A DNA stretch of 58,710 nt from JAYYZW01 sp036339995 (GCA_036339995.1 JAYYZW010000139.1:1-58710), one strand, 5' to 3'. Numbered from the stretch's first letter, positions 24,293 to 34,006 are shown. The notes: generated by a model from the sequence alone, not told the origin. Numbers and translations are program-made.

Positions 24293-25500
24293 CAGCCTCC
24301 TCCGACCACGCCTGATTCGAGCAGTGCGGCGATTCGGCTATCGTCGTAACCTAGGGTGCGAAGTACGGCGGTACCGTGTTCTCCGAGTTCTGGCGGCGGT
24401 CGTGGCGCGCACTTGGGAAAGTCGCTGAGCGCGATCGGGCTGTCGATCACGCGCGTGCCGGGACGGCCCTCCATAGCGACGAAGACGCTGTTGCATTCCA
24501 TTTGGCGATCAGCCGCCGCTTCGTCACAGGTCGCGATCGAGCCGAACGTAATCGCGTGTTCCTCGAATATCCTCTGCCACTGTGCGAGCGGCCTCGCGGC
24601 AAACCAGTCCGACAGGATCTGCACGAGCTCGGACGCATTGGCACGGCGATCTTCAAGCTTTTCGAAACGGGGGTCCTGGACGAGTTCGGGCCGTTCGATC
24701 GCGATACAGAACTGCTCGAATTCGTCGGCTTCCTTGATGATAACGAGATAGAACGAACGCCCGTCGGCGGCACGGTAATGATTTAGCAGGGCGTTGGAGG
24801 TACCAGCCTGCGTTGGGGGTACATAGCTCTTACCGCCGCATAGCGCGGCCTGGATTAAGATGCTGTTCGCCCAGGCGCCGTTCGCGGTGAGCGAGCTAGA
24901 CACTTTTGTTCCCCGCCCGGTGCGCTCGCGCGCGTAAAGTGCGAGCGAGATGCCTGCGACGATGGAGATTGAACTGGGGTGATCACCCATACCCGCGGTC
25001 GCCAGCGCGAGTTCACCACCCCCTGGACGCACCGCATCCATCAGGCCGGACCGTGCCCACCACGCGGTGGCGTCGTAACCTGGTTTTTCAACCTCGCTGC
25101 CGATCTCGCCGTACCCGGTGCCGTGAGCATAGATCAGGCGTTCGTTCTCCGCCGAGAGCGTCGCGTAGCTCAATTTCAGCTCCTCGAGAACCGACGGATG
25201 ATAATTCGTAATGAAAATATCGGCCCCGCGAATCAGATCCAGGAGCACGGCATGACCCTCCTCGCGCTTCAAATCGAGTACTACGCTTTTCTTATTACGC
25301 GAATCGAGCAACCAGCAATAATTCTCTTCACACTCGGGCAGTGGCCGCATTCTCGTTAGCATGCGATAAGGATCACCGATGCCGGGCGGTTCGACGTGGA
25401 TGACCTCTGCCCCAAAGTCCGACAGTACGGTGCCAGCCGCGGGCGCGAATACGAACGTTGCAACTTCGATTACACGCAGACCTTCGAGCAGACCGGTCAT
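24292..25500 (-). CDS. type III CoA-transferase (CaiB/BaiF family), first gene of acyl-CoA operon
   Basis: About 402 residues. Family features are LEGLRVIEVATFVFAPAAG, AEVIHVEPPGIGDPYR, and KPGYDATAWWA with the catalytic Asp. ATG 25500 is chosen because an AGGAGA ribosome-binding site precedes it; the longer frame to 25533 lacks one. It probably activates a carboxylic acid to the CoA thioester used by the following thiolase-like/DUF35 pair. The fixed order of CoA-transferase, thiolase-like protein and DUF35 protein with overlapping ends indicates one message. Confidence 0.92.
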   Translation of the reverse strand: MTGLLEGLRVIEVATFVFAPAAGTVLSDFGAEVIHVEPPGIGDPYRMLTRMRPLPECEENYCWLLDSRNKKSVVLDLKREEGHAVLLDLIRGADIFITNYHPSVLEELKLSYATLSAENERLIYAHGTGYGEIGSEVEKPGYDATAWWARSGLMDAVRPGGGELALATAGMGDHPSSISIVAGISLALYARERTGRGTKVSSSLTANGAWANSILIQAALCGGKSYVPPTQAGTSNALLNHYRAADGRSFYLVIIKEADEFEQFCIAIERPELVQDPRFEKLEDRRANASELVQILSDWFAARPLAQWQRIFEEHAITFGSIATCDEAAADRQMECNSVFVAMEGRPGTRVIDSPIALSDFPKCAPRPPPELGEHGTAVLRTLGYDDSRIAALLESGVVGGG

Positions 25501-25559
25501 AGGATTTTCTCCTGTGTCAAAATGGCGGATCAATTTCTTGCGCGTACATCACGTCCGAT

Positions 25560-25715
25560 TTAAGTCTCCATAATGATGAGCGCGGCGACCACCATGACAG
25601 CGGCCATTGCCAATGCGAAAGGCAGATTATCACGCCACCTTACCGCACCGAAAATCGATGCCAGGCAGGCAACGAACGCAAACAGGAATACCCAGGCTGC
25701 TATCCAGAATGACAT
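25560..25715 (-). CDS. small hypothetical membrane protein (51 aa)
   Basis: ATG 25715 opens a 51-residue frame with two hydrophobic stretches, FWIAAWVFLFAFVACLASIF and FALAMAAVMVVAALII, separated by a short charged loop (RWRDN). The hydrophobic-loop-hydrophobic pattern looks like a two-helix membrane protein rather than chance. It ends 60 bases before the CoA-transferase start on the same strand. I do not recognise a family. Confidence 0.55.
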   Translation of the reverse strand: MSFWIAAWVFLFAFVACLASIFGAVRWRDNLPFALAMAAVMVVAALIIMET

Positions 25716-25892
25716 TCACTGCCCTCAATCTTCAGCGGTTTTGCACACCGGCGAACGCTCCCGGCGCCCAACGGATCAAGTGGCCGATATTGTCCGTAGC
25801 ATGCGGTTTAAGGTAAAGGTGATCAGCTGAGAAAGGACGACGCGCATTCGCCCAGCTACATCATCGTTTGGCTCTTGGGTTGGAACGCCGTG

Positions 25893-26330
25893 TCAATGCA
25901 GCATCGGAGGACTTTTGTCCCGGTCGCTTGGTTCGTCCTCCTCCAGTGGGCGTGGGGCGGGCGAAACGCTGGCATGATGCAGGACCATATACCAGCCGTC
26001 CTGCATTTGCTGATAGACGTTGGTCGCCAGCACCGGCGGCGAAACGAGCGAGGTGCCGGATACGGTGATGTTCTCCTCCAGGAGATGCATACGGTAATTA
26101 TCGGCGCCGACGATGCGCCGGCAGCGTAACTCGAAGTCGCGCCGTATGCCGTCCTTGAATATGAGTTCCCAGCTCTTACGGATCTCGGGCACGCCTTCCA
26201 GGCGTGGGCCGGACGGATGCACGCAAACGACGTCGAAGCTGACGGCCCACACCTGCATCATCGCTTCTATGTCGGCTGCGCGAAAGGCGTCGTAAAAAGC
26301 GTTTTCAGCTTCGATCGAAGAATCGTACAC
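25893..26330 (-). CDS. SnoaL-like/NTF2-fold protein
   Basis: A 145-residue protein with the pattern of SnoaL-like (NTF2 fold) domains: an N-terminal helix (AENAFYDAFRAADIEAMMQVW), VVCVHPSGPRLEGVPEIRKSW, and a C-terminal strand GWYMVLHHASVSP. This group resembles DUF4440-like ketosteroid-isomerase relatives of unknown activity. The C-terminal 20 residues are charged and proline-rich and probably disordered. No clear operon partner. Confidence 0.8.
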   Translation of the reverse strand: MYDSSIEAENAFYDAFRAADIEAMMQVWAVSFDVVCVHPSGPRLEGVPEIRKSWELIFKDGIRRDFELRCRRIVGADNYRMHLLEENITVSGTSLVSPPVLATNVYQQMQDGWYMVLHHASVSPAPRPLEEDEPSDRDKSPPMLH

Positions 26331-26372
26331 CGGTGCGCTCCTGACTCACGAGTGAGTCCGTCAATCGACGGT

Positions 26373-26825
26373 TTACGGATAGCCCGCTTGCTCGAGTGCG
26401 TTGTTGATCGCGCTGCGGCTGTAGCCGGTGGATATGTTCGAGCCTATCTTGGTCGCCGGTACCGTGAGCCCGCCGGTCACGGCTTTGAGTTCCTCCTGCA
26501 TTTCCGCGTTGTTCTGCACGTTCTTTTCGGTGAATGGCAGATTTCGCGTGTTCAGGAGATTACGCACGAGATCGCAGGCGTCGCAGTCCGGAACGGAGTA
26601 AAACGTAATCGGGTTCGCGGCGGCGATCTCGTCGAGACCCGCCTCGTCGCTACCACCAAAGCCCCGGATCTTCACTTCACCTTTCTTGGTGGTGCCCGGC
26701 GGGCATTTGTCCGCGAACGACGAATTTCCGCTCGCATCAACGCATTCGATGACCGTGACGGCCGCCTCGACCGAGACCGTCAATCCCAGGGCCAGCCACA
26801 AGCACCCGGTGAGTCTTATTCGCAC
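26373..26825 (-). CDS. exported glutaredoxin-like protein with DUF4124-like N-terminus
   Basis: About 150 residues. A signal peptide (LTGCLWLALGLTVSVEAA) is followed by a short DUF4124-like segment (ECVDASGNSSFADKCPPG) and then a glutaredoxin/thioredoxin-like domain with active site CDAC and the cis-proline segment LTVPATKIG. It probably acts in thiol-disulfide exchange in the periplasm. The GTG at 26825 has a good ribosome-binding site (GGAGG eight bases ahead) and starts just before the signal peptide; an upstream GTG at 26849 is the alternative. Confidence 0.82.
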   Translation of the reverse strand: MRIRLTGCLWLALGLTVSVEAAVTVIECVDASGNSSFADKCPPGTTKKGEVKIRGFGGSDEAGLDEIAAANPITFYSVPDCDACDLVRNLLNTRNLPFTEKNVQNNAEMQEELKAVTGGLTVPATKIGSNISTGYSRSAINNALEQAGYP

Positions 26826-26849
26826 CCTACATTCCTCCCGCGATTTCAC

Positions 26850-27327
<478 letters not shown>

Positions 27328-27410
27328 TCTCGCAACTTATACTTGAATCGCACGATGATCTGGCCGCGCCGGTGCCGACATCGGTTACGCTGATCGATCG
27401 TTTCCTCTAA

Positions 27411-28745
27411 ATGCAAATATCCGTAGAAAAATCGAGCAATCTCGAACGTCGCCTGACTGTCGAGGTCCCGGAAGAACGAATCGAAGAACAAGTCGATTCG
27501 CGCCTGCAGAACTTGCGAAAATCTGTTCGCATCGATGGTTTTCGCCAGGGCAAGGCCCCCTTGAAAGTAGTCCGGCAACGGTTCGGCGAACGCGTACGTG
27601 CCGAGATCGTCGGCGAAATGTTGCAGAGTACGATCGCCGAGGCGATGACGTCCGAGGATCTCAAACCCGCCGGACAGCCTGTTATCGATCCGGTATCGAG
27701 CGCGCCGGGCAAGGGATTGACCTATACCGCGACTTTCGAGGTTTACCCGGAGATCGAACTGGTACCCGTCGATAAACTTGAAATCGAGAAATTCAACTGC
27801 GAAATCGGCGAGAAAGACGTCGACCAGATGATCGAAAGACTGCGCGAACAGAACCGGGAATGGCTGGCCGTCGAGCGGCCGTCGCAGGAAGGGGATCAGT
27901 TGAACATCAACTTTGAGGGGACTGTCGACGGCGAATCCTTCGATGGCGGCAGCGGAGACGGATTCGATCTGATGTTGGGAACCGGGACGATGATCGAGGG
28001 TTTCGAAGCCCAATTGATCGGAAAATCGGCCGGCGAACAAGTCGAAATGGACCTCCAATTTCCCGAGGAATACCGCAACGAGGACCTCGCCGGCAAACCC
28101 GTCAGGTTTGAAGTCACGGTCAACAAGGTGTCGGAACCGGTATTACCTGTGGTAAACGATGCTTTTATGGAAAAATTCGGCACCAAAGATGCTGATATGA
28201 GCAAATTTCGGACGGAAGTGCGGGAAAACATGGAAAAAGAGCGCGAGCGCGCCCTGCGCCAGCGCCTCACCAACGAGGTGTTGGAAAAGATCGGTGCCGC
28301 CAACGATGTCGACGTCCCCGCAAGCCTCGTCAAAGGCGAATCGCAACGTCTGGGTAAGCAGATAGCGCAGGAATTCATGATGCGCGGGGTGAATCCGGCC
28401 GTGGCGGGCGAAGAATTGGCGGGAGCGCTCAAGCAACGCGCCGAAAATCGGGTAAAGCTCGGCCTCATCATGGCCGAAATCATTAAAACCGCTGATCTCA
28501 AGGCGCACCCCGAAAAGGTGCGGGAAATGATAGAAAACATGGCTTCCAGTTATGAGGATCCGGCTGCGGTCGTTAAGTACTACTACGACCAACCGGAACA
28601 ACAGCAGCAAGTCGAAGGCACCTGCCTTGAAGAAGAGGCTGTGAATTGGATCGCAGAGCGGGCGATACTTACTGAGACAAGGATCTCGTTTGACGCTTTA
28701 ATGGATCCGGTGCAGACTGACAATACGGCAGAGGCTAGCTCTTGA
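27411..28745 (+). CDS. tig: trigger factor, ribosome-bound chaperone and prolyl isomerase
   Basis: A 444-residue protein of normal length. The N-terminal ribosome-binding domain carries the signature GFRQGKAP (about residues 43-50). The FKBP-type isomerase domain spans about 160-240 (GDQLNINFEGTVDGESF), and the helical C-terminal chaperone domain follows. It binds nascent chains at the ribosome exit. It ends over the start of clpP (TGATG), and tig-clpP-clpX-lon follow in the standard order. Confidence 0.98.
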   Translation: MQISVEKSSNLERRLTVEVPEERIEEQVDSRLQNLRKSVRIDGFRQGKAPLKVVRQRFGERVRAEIVGEMLQSTIAEAMTSEDLKPAGQPVIDPVSSAPGKGLTYTATFEVYPEIELVPVDKLEIEKFNCEIGEKDVDQMIERLREQNREWLAVERPSQEGDQLNINFEGTVDGESFDGGSGDGFDLMLGTGTMIEGFEAQLIGKSAGEQVEMDLQFPEEYRNEDLAGKPVRFEVTVNKVSEPVLPVVNDAFMEKFGTKDADMSKFRTEVRENMEKERERALRQRLTNEVLEKIGAANDVDVPASLVKGESQRLGKQIAQEFMMRGVNPAVAGEELAGALKQRAENRVKLGLIMAEIIKTADLKAHPEKVREMIENMASSYEDPAAVVKYYYDQPEQQQQVEGTCLEEEAVNWIAERAILTETRISFDALMDPVQTDNTAEASS

Positions 28746-29398
28746 TGTCCATCGATCAAGCTGAAAATTCCCTGGGTGCTGGACCGCGAGCGTTAAACCT
28801 CGTGCCGATGGTGGTCGAACAGTCGGCCCGCGGCGAACGCGCCTACGATATCTATTCGCGCCTGCTCAAGGAGCGGGTCGTTTTCCTTGTCGGGCCGGTC
28901 GAAGATTACGTCGCCAACCTGATCGTCGCGCAGCTTTTATATCTCGAATCCGAGAACCCGGACAAGGACATCCATTTCTACATCAATTCGCCGGGTGGTT
29001 CAGTTTCTTCCGGGCTAGCAATCTACGACACCATGCAGTTCGTGAAGCCGCCGGTGAGTACGATGTGCATCGGACAGGCGGCGAGCATGGGCGCCCTGCT
29101 CCTGGCCGGCGGCGCGCCAGAGAAGCGCTTTTGCCTGCGGCATTCGCGGGTCCTGATTCATCAACCGCTGGGCGGGTTCCAGGGGCAGGCCTCGGACATC
29201 GATATTCACGCGCGAGAAATTTTGAAGGCGCGCGATCGCTTAAACGAAATCCTGGCTGAACACACCGGCCAGCCGATTGAGAAGATTGCGACCGATACCG
29301 ATCGCGATCGTTTTTTGAGCGCTGAGGAAGCGTCTGAATATGGCATTGTCGATGCAGTGCTGACGAAACGCGACACCACGAGCGATCGAGACGCTTAG
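28745..29398 (+). CDS. clpP: ATP-dependent Clp protease proteolytic subunit
   Basis: A 217-residue serine protease subunit that forms the tetradecameric chamber used by ClpX and ClpA. Catalytic Ser lies in GQAASMGALLL, His in VLIHQPLGG, and the Asp further on (TDRDRFLS region). ATG 28745 overlaps the tig stop; the preceding TTG at 28742 is not needed. The short N-terminal extension before LNLVPMVVEQ is probably the usual propeptide. Confidence 0.98.
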   Translation: MSIDQAENSLGAGPRALNLVPMVVEQSARGERAYDIYSRLLKERVVFLVGPVEDYVANLIVAQLLYLESENPDKDIHFYINSPGGSVSSGLAIYDTMQFVKPPVSTMCIGQAASMGALLLAGGAPEKRFCLRHSRVLIHQPLGGFQGQASDIDIHAREILKARDRLNEILAEHTGQPIEKIATDTDRDRFLSAEEASEYGIVDAVLTKRDTTSDRDA

Positions 29399-29440
29399 CG
29401 TGCAGCGCGCTCGATATTGAGAGTCCTTGAGGTAGCTTGA

Positions 29441-30718
29441 ATGAGTGATAGCAAGAATTCCAAGGGCGATGGTGATCGACTTTTGTATTGCTCTTTCTGC
29501 GGCAAGAGTCAGCACGAAGTTCGCAAACTGATCGCCGGACCGTCGGTATTCATCTGCGATGAGTGCGTTGAACTATGCAATGACATCATTCGTGAGGAAC
29601 TTCAGGAAAAAGCGACGGGGGGTGCCGGCAGTAAACTGCCGAGTCCCGAAGAGATTAACCAAATTCTCGACGAGTACGTGATCGGCCAGAAACTGGCGAA
29701 AAAGATACTCGCGGTCGCGGTCTACAATCATTACAAACGCCTGGATCCGCGCGTCAAGCAGAATGACGTGGAACTCGCGAAGAGCAACGTGCTCCTGATC
29801 GGACCGACGGGCAGCGGCAAGACACTGCTGGCGGAAACGCTCGCGCGTTTACTGAACGTACCATTCACGATCGCCGACGCGACGACTCTTACCGAGGCTG
29901 GTTACGTTGGCGAAGACGTCGAAAACATCATTCAAAAGCTGCTGCAAAAATGTGATTACGACGTCGAAAAAGCGCAAACAGGCATCGTTTATATCGATGA
30001 AATCGATAAGATATCCCGGAAGTCGGACAATCCGTCGATCACGCGTGATGTCTCCGGCGAAGGCGTGCAGCAAGCGCTGCTGAAGTTGATTGAAGGGACG
30101 GTTGCTTCCGTGCCCCCGCAGGGAGGCCGCAAGCACCCGCAACAGGAATTCCTGCAGGTGGACACGGCCAATATACTGTTCGTCTGCGGCGGCGCCTTTG
30201 CGGGTCTCGAGAAGATCATCCGTGATCGCTCGGAGAAAGGAGGCATCGGATTTTCCGCCGAGGTCAAAAGCAAGGACGATAAGAAAATCCTGGGTGAACT
30301 TCTGCATCAGGTTGAGCCCGAAGACCTGATCAAGTACGGTTTGATTCCGGAATTCGTCGGCCGCTTACCCGTCCTCGCCGTGCTCGACGAACTGGACGAG
30401 GAGCAGCTCGTACAGATCCTGGTCGAACCAAAGAACGCTTTGACTAAGCAATACGCGAAGCTGTTCGAAATGGAGTCCTGCGAGCTTGAGTTTCGTGAGG
30501 ATGCCCTGCGCGCGGTCGCCGTCAGGGCGGTCGAGCGAAAAACCGGCGCGCGCGGCCTGCGATCAATCCTCGAGCAGAGTCTGCTCGATATGATGTACGA
30601 GTTGCCGTCGCTGGATAATGCCACCAAGGTGGTGGTGGACGAAGGCGCCATCACGGGGGATTCGAAACCTCTCGTCATGTACGAAAGCGTAGATATCCCG
30701 AAGGCGGCTCCGGATTAA
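29441..30718 (+). CDS. clpX: Clp protease ATP-binding subunit ClpX
   Basis: A 425-residue AAA+ unfoldase. The N-terminal zinc-binding domain has CSFCGK and CDECVELC; Walker A is GPTGSGKTLLAETLA, Walker B is IVYIDEIDKI, and the ClpP-docking IGF-type loop is GGIGFSAEV. The gene lies 42 bases after clpP. Length and motifs are complete. Confidence 0.98.
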   Translation: MSDSKNSKGDGDRLLYCSFCGKSQHEVRKLIAGPSVFICDECVELCNDIIREELQEKATGGAGSKLPSPEEINQILDEYVIGQKLAKKILAVAVYNHYKRLDPRVKQNDVELAKSNVLLIGPTGSGKTLLAETLARLLNVPFTIADATTLTEAGYVGEDVENIIQKLLQKCDYDVEKAQTGIVYIDEIDKISRKSDNPSITRDVSGEGVQQALLKLIEGTVASVPPQGGRKHPQQEFLQVDTANILFVCGGAFAGLEKIIRDRSEKGGIGFSAEVKSKDDKKILGELLHQVEPEDLIKYGLIPEFVGRLPVLAVLDELDEEQLVQILVEPKNALTKQYAKLFEMESCELEFREDALRAVAVRAVERKTGARGLRSILEQSLLDMMYELPSLDNATKVVVDEGAITGDSKPLVMYESVDIPKAAPD

Positions 30719-30924
30719 TTCTGGCCGTCTTTTCAACGGCATGAGTTGCGATGATTGAGCCCATCGCGAAGCCAGCACCCGTGGAAAGGGTGATTTCAAG
30801 CAGCCACATCTGAATCTTCGCCTGTTTTCGGGCTCTAACATATTAGTGATAAGTGTCTTGGAGACATTTTTTACCAGGCTGCCAACCGGGCTGATTGGCC
30901 CGCAGATTTCAGGAGCATTGATTC

Positions 30925-33333
30925 ATGAATGAATCGGCCAACGTCCTCGCCTTACTACCCTTGCGCGACGTCGTCATTTATCCGCACATGGTAATTCCGC
31001 TTTTCGTCGGCAGGGATAAATCTATTCGCGCGCTCGAACAGGCGATGGAGGACTCCAAACAGGTTCTCCTCGTTGCACAAAAAACCGCAGGCGATGACAA
31101 CCCCGGTACGTCCGACATTCACGAAGTCGGAACCGTGTCGAACATCCTTCAGCTTTTGAAGCTCCCGGACGGAACAATCAAGGTTCTAGTGGAGGGCGTT
31201 TATCGTGCCCGCATCGCGGAATTCGTCGAGACGGAGGAATTGTTCGCTGCGCGAGTGGAGCGGATGGAGGCGGAGGAAGTGACGGGCCGGGAAGCCGAAG
31301 TGTTGAGCCGGTCGCTAATGACGCAGTTCGATCAGTACGTGAAACTCAATAAAAAGGTGCCGCCGGAAATCATATCTTCGCTGTCGAGCATTGACGATCC
31401 TTCGCGCCTCGCCGACACGATTGCGGCGCACATGGCGATCAAGATTCAGGACAAGCAGGAGGTCCTGGAAATCGTTGACCTGCGCGAACGGCTGCAGCAT
31501 CTGATCATCCTGATGGAATCCGAAATCGATCTATTGAGCGTCGAGAAGCGTCTGCGCGGGCGGGTCAAGAAGCAAATGGAGAAGAGCCAGCGCGAGTACT
31601 ACCTGAACGAGCAAATGAAGGCGATCCAAAACGAACTCGGCGAAATGGAGGACGGCGCCAATGAGTTTGATGAACTGGCGGCCAAGATTGCAAAAGCGGG
31701 TATGACGAAAGAGGCCCGCGAGAAAGCGGAAAACGAGTTGAAAAAACTACGCATGATGTCGCCGATGTCAGCGGAAGCGACGGTTGTGCGCAATTACATC
31801 GATTGGATTCTTTCCGTTCCATGGAAAAAGCGATCGAAGATCGGTCGCGATTTGAATCGCGCGGAAGATATTCTGGAAGAAGATCACTATGGCCTCGAAA
31901 AGGTCAAGGAGCGCATCGTCGAGTATCTGGCTGTGCAGCAGCGCGTCAAGAAAATGAAAGGTCCGATCTTGTGTCTCGTGGGGCCACCGGGCGTCGGCAA
32001 GACGTCACTGGGGCGGTCAATAGCGCGCGCAACAAAGCGAAAATTCGTACGCATGTCCTTGGGCGGTGTGCGTGACGAGGCCGAGATCCGCGGGCATCGA
32101 CGGACCTACGTCGGTTCGCTGCCCGGCAAAATACTTCAGAACATGTCCAAGATCGGCACGCGTAATCCGCTGTACCTGCTTGATGAAGTAGACAAGATGG
32201 CGATGGATTTCCGCGGAGATCCGGCGTCCGCTTTGCTCGAGGTACTCGACCCGGAGCAGAATCACACATTCAACGATCACTACCTTGAAGTCGACTACGA
32301 CTTGTCAGAGGTCATGTTCGTGACGACGGCAAACACTCTCAACATTCCGGCGCCATTGCTCGACCGCATGGAGGTAATTCGCATCTCCGGTTACACCGAG
32401 GACGAGAAGGTCAACATCGCACGGAAATATCTCATCCCGAAGCAGCTCGAAAACAATGGGCTCAAGAAAGAGGAAATCAAGATTTTCGAATCATCCATCC
32501 GCGACATCGTGCGCTACTACACGCGCGAAGCCGGGGTGCGAAATCTGGAGCGCGAAATCGCGACCATCTGCCGCAAGGTCGTCAAGGGTGTTTTGCAGAA
32601 ACCAACGGATAAAACCGTGACAATAACGCCAAAATCGCTCGAAAAGTACCTTGGTGTCAGGCGGTTACGCTACGGACTGGCCGAATCGGAAGATCGCGTC
32701 GGACAGGTCACTGGTCTCGCATGGACGGAGACCGGCGGTGACCTTTTGACGATTGAAGCAGTTGTCGTGCGGGGTAAAGGCAAGGAGATTTACACAGGCC
32801 GCCTCGGCGACGTAATGCAGGAATCGATCAAGGCCGCATTAACGGTCGTAAGGGCCCGTGCGTCGTCGCTTGGCATCAAGCCGAGTTTCTACCAGAATAA
32901 CGACGTCCATTTTCATGTGCCAGAAGGCTCGACACCGAAGGACGGACCCAGCGCCGGTGTCGGAATGTGTACAGCCTTAGTCTCGGCGCTTTCACGGATT
33001 CCGGTCAGGGCGGACGTCGCGATGACCGGCGAGATCACCCTGCGAGGGGAAATACTTCCGATAGGCGGCCTCAAGGAGAAATTGCTGGCGGCTTTGCGCG
33101 GCGGCATCAAGCAGGTCATGATACCGCAGGAAAACGAACGTGAACTCAAGGAAATTCCAGGCAATATCAAACAAGGCCTCGAAATCACGCCCGTGAGATG
33201 GATCGACGAAGTACTAGCAATCGCGTTGCACCGGATGCCTGAACCCTTACCGGTGGACGAAGCAGATGACGGATCGGTTGCCGGGGACAGTTCCGAGCAG
33301 GAGGAAGATTCGGACGTTCATCGCCATCATTGA
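30925..33333 (+). CDS. lon: ATP-dependent protease La (Lon)
   Basis: An 802-residue protein: N-terminal substrate domain (about 1-200), coiled region, AAA+ domain with Walker A GPPGVGKTSLGRS, and C-terminal Ser-Lys protease domain with KDGPSAGVGM (catalytic Ser) and the Lys in GGLKEKLLAA. It degrades misfolded and regulatory proteins in the cytoplasm. A 206-base gap separates it from clpX and may hold its own promoter; I could not assign a heat-shock promoter with confidence. The acidic C-terminal tail (SSEQEEDSDV) ends in histidines. Confidence 0.98.
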   Translation: MNESANVLALLPLRDVVIYPHMVIPLFVGRDKSIRALEQAMEDSKQVLLVAQKTAGDDNPGTSDIHEVGTVSNILQLLKLPDGTIKVLVEGVYRARIAEFVETEELFAARVERMEAEEVTGREAEVLSRSLMTQFDQYVKLNKKVPPEIISSLSSIDDPSRLADTIAAHMAIKIQDKQEVLEIVDLRERLQHLIILMESEIDLLSVEKRLRGRVKKQMEKSQREYYLNEQMKAIQNELGEMEDGANEFDELAAKIAKAGMTKEAREKAENELKKLRMMSPMSAEATVVRNYIDWILSVPWKKRSKIGRDLNRAEDILEEDHYGLEKVKERIVEYLAVQQRVKKMKGPILCLVGPPGVGKTSLGRSIARATKRKFVRMSLGGVRDEAEIRGHRRTYVGSLPGKILQNMSKIGTRNPLYLLDEVDKMAMDFRGDPASALLEVLDPEQNHTFNDHYLEVDYDLSEVMFVTTANTLNIPAPLLDRMEVIRISGYTEDEKVNIARKYLIPKQLENNGLKKEEIKIFESSIRDIVRYYTREAGVRNLEREIATICRKVVKGVLQKPTDKTVTITPKSLEKYLGVRRLRYGLAESEDRVGQVTGLAWTETGGDLLTIEAVVVRGKGKEIYTGRLGDVMQESIKAALTVVRARASSLGIKPSFYQNNDVHFHVPEGSTPKDGPSAGVGMCTALVSALSRIPVRADVAMTGEITLRGEILPIGGLKEKLLAALRGGIKQVMIPQENERELKEIPGNIKQGLEITPVRWIDEVLAIALHRMPEPLPVDEADDGSVAGDSSEQEEDSDVHRHH

Positions 33334-33374
33334 GAGTCATTTTAAACCCTGACGACAAGCCGGGTCGTGCTTGC

Positions 33375-33403
33375 TTGACGCTCTAAGGGGCAGTTGGTAT
33401 AAA
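33375..33403 (+). promoter_or_regulatory. sigma-70-type promoter of hupB
   Basis: TTGACG (33375-33380) and TATAAA (33398-33403) are separated by exactly 17 bases, close to consensus. They lie about 92 bases before the hupB ATG, after the lon stop. hupB and the two tRNA genes that follow it probably share this promoter. Confidence 0.75.
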
Positions 33404-33494
33404 GGTCGGGCACCTGCCGTCACGCCCACGCCGGCCTTTGCAAACATAAAACCAATTACACCTGCCGGGTACCGATCTAACGGGGACATCGCTG

Positions 33495-33767
33495 ATGAAC
33501 AAAGCTGAACTGATAGATGCCGTTGCTGAAGCCTCAGAGATTTCGAAAGCTGCAGCGACGAGAGCAATTGACGCGGTTATCGATAACATCACCAACTCGC
33601 TCAAAAAAGATGAACAGGTAACGCTCGTGGGGTTTGGCACGTTTACCGTTCGAAACCGCGCAGCGCGCCTCGGACGCAATCCGCAAACGGGTGAAACGAT
33701 TCAAATTAAGGCCTCCAACGTACCCGCGTTCAAACCTGGCAAAGCCTTGAAGGATGCCGTAAACTGA
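33495..33767 (+). CDS. hupB: DNA-binding protein HU-beta
   Basis: A 90-residue HU protein of standard length that bends and compacts DNA in the nucleoid. It begins MNKAELIDAVAEASEISKAA and has the beta-arm region with GRNPQTGE and the arm-tip proline region ASNVPAFKPGK. It follows lon as in enterobacteria. It has its own strong promoter at 33375 and is followed after 22 bases by tRNA-Val and tRNA-Asp with a terminator after them. Confidence 0.98.
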   Translation: MNKAELIDAVAEASEISKAAATRAIDAVIDNITNSLKKDEQVTLVGFGTFTVRNRAARLGRNPQTGETIQIKASNVPAFKPGKALKDAVN

Positions 33768-33789
33768 CGCGCCTCCTAGAACACGTACA

Positions 33790-33865
33790 GGGTGCTTAGC
33801 TCAGCTGGGAGAGCGTCGCCCTTACAAGGCGAAGGTCGGGGGTTCGATCCCCTCAGCACCCACCA
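33790..33865 (+). tRNA. tRNA-Val (TAC)
   Basis: A 76-nt cloverleaf. The acceptor GGGTGCT pairs with AGCACCC, the anticodon stem TCGCC...GGCGA encloses TAC, the T arm is GGGGGTTCGATCCCCT, and CCA is encoded. Confidence 0.95.
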
Positions 33866-33877
33866 GCGGTGACCACA

Positions 33878-33954
33878 GGAGTGGTAGTTCAGTTGGTTAG
33901 AATACCGGCCTGTCACGCCGGGGGTCGCGGGTTCGAGTCCCGTCCACTCCGCCA
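33878..33954 (+). tRNA. tRNA-Asp (GTC)
   Basis: A 77-nt cloverleaf. The acceptor GGAGTGG pairs with CCACTCC, the anticodon loop CTGTCAC holds GTC, the T arm is GCGGGTTCGAGTCCCGT, and CCA is encoded. It lies 12 bases after tRNA-Val. Confidence 0.95.
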
Positions 33955-33974
33955 GATTCAGTGAGAAATGAACG

Positions 33975-34006
33975 AAAAAGGGCGCACCGGGCGGTGCGCC
34001 CTTTTT
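33975..34006 (+). terminator. Rho-independent terminator after hupB-tRNA-Val-tRNA-Asp
   Basis: AAAAAGGGCGCACC and GGTGCGCCCTTTTT form a long GC-rich stem with a four-base loop (GGGC) and a T run. It lies 20 bases after tRNA-Asp and before ppiD. Confidence 0.9.

Noticed and set aside
30719..30924. Heat-shock (sigma-32) promoter before lon
   Set aside because: A CTTGGAG-like -35 is present near 30856, but the -10 match is poor at the expected spacing.
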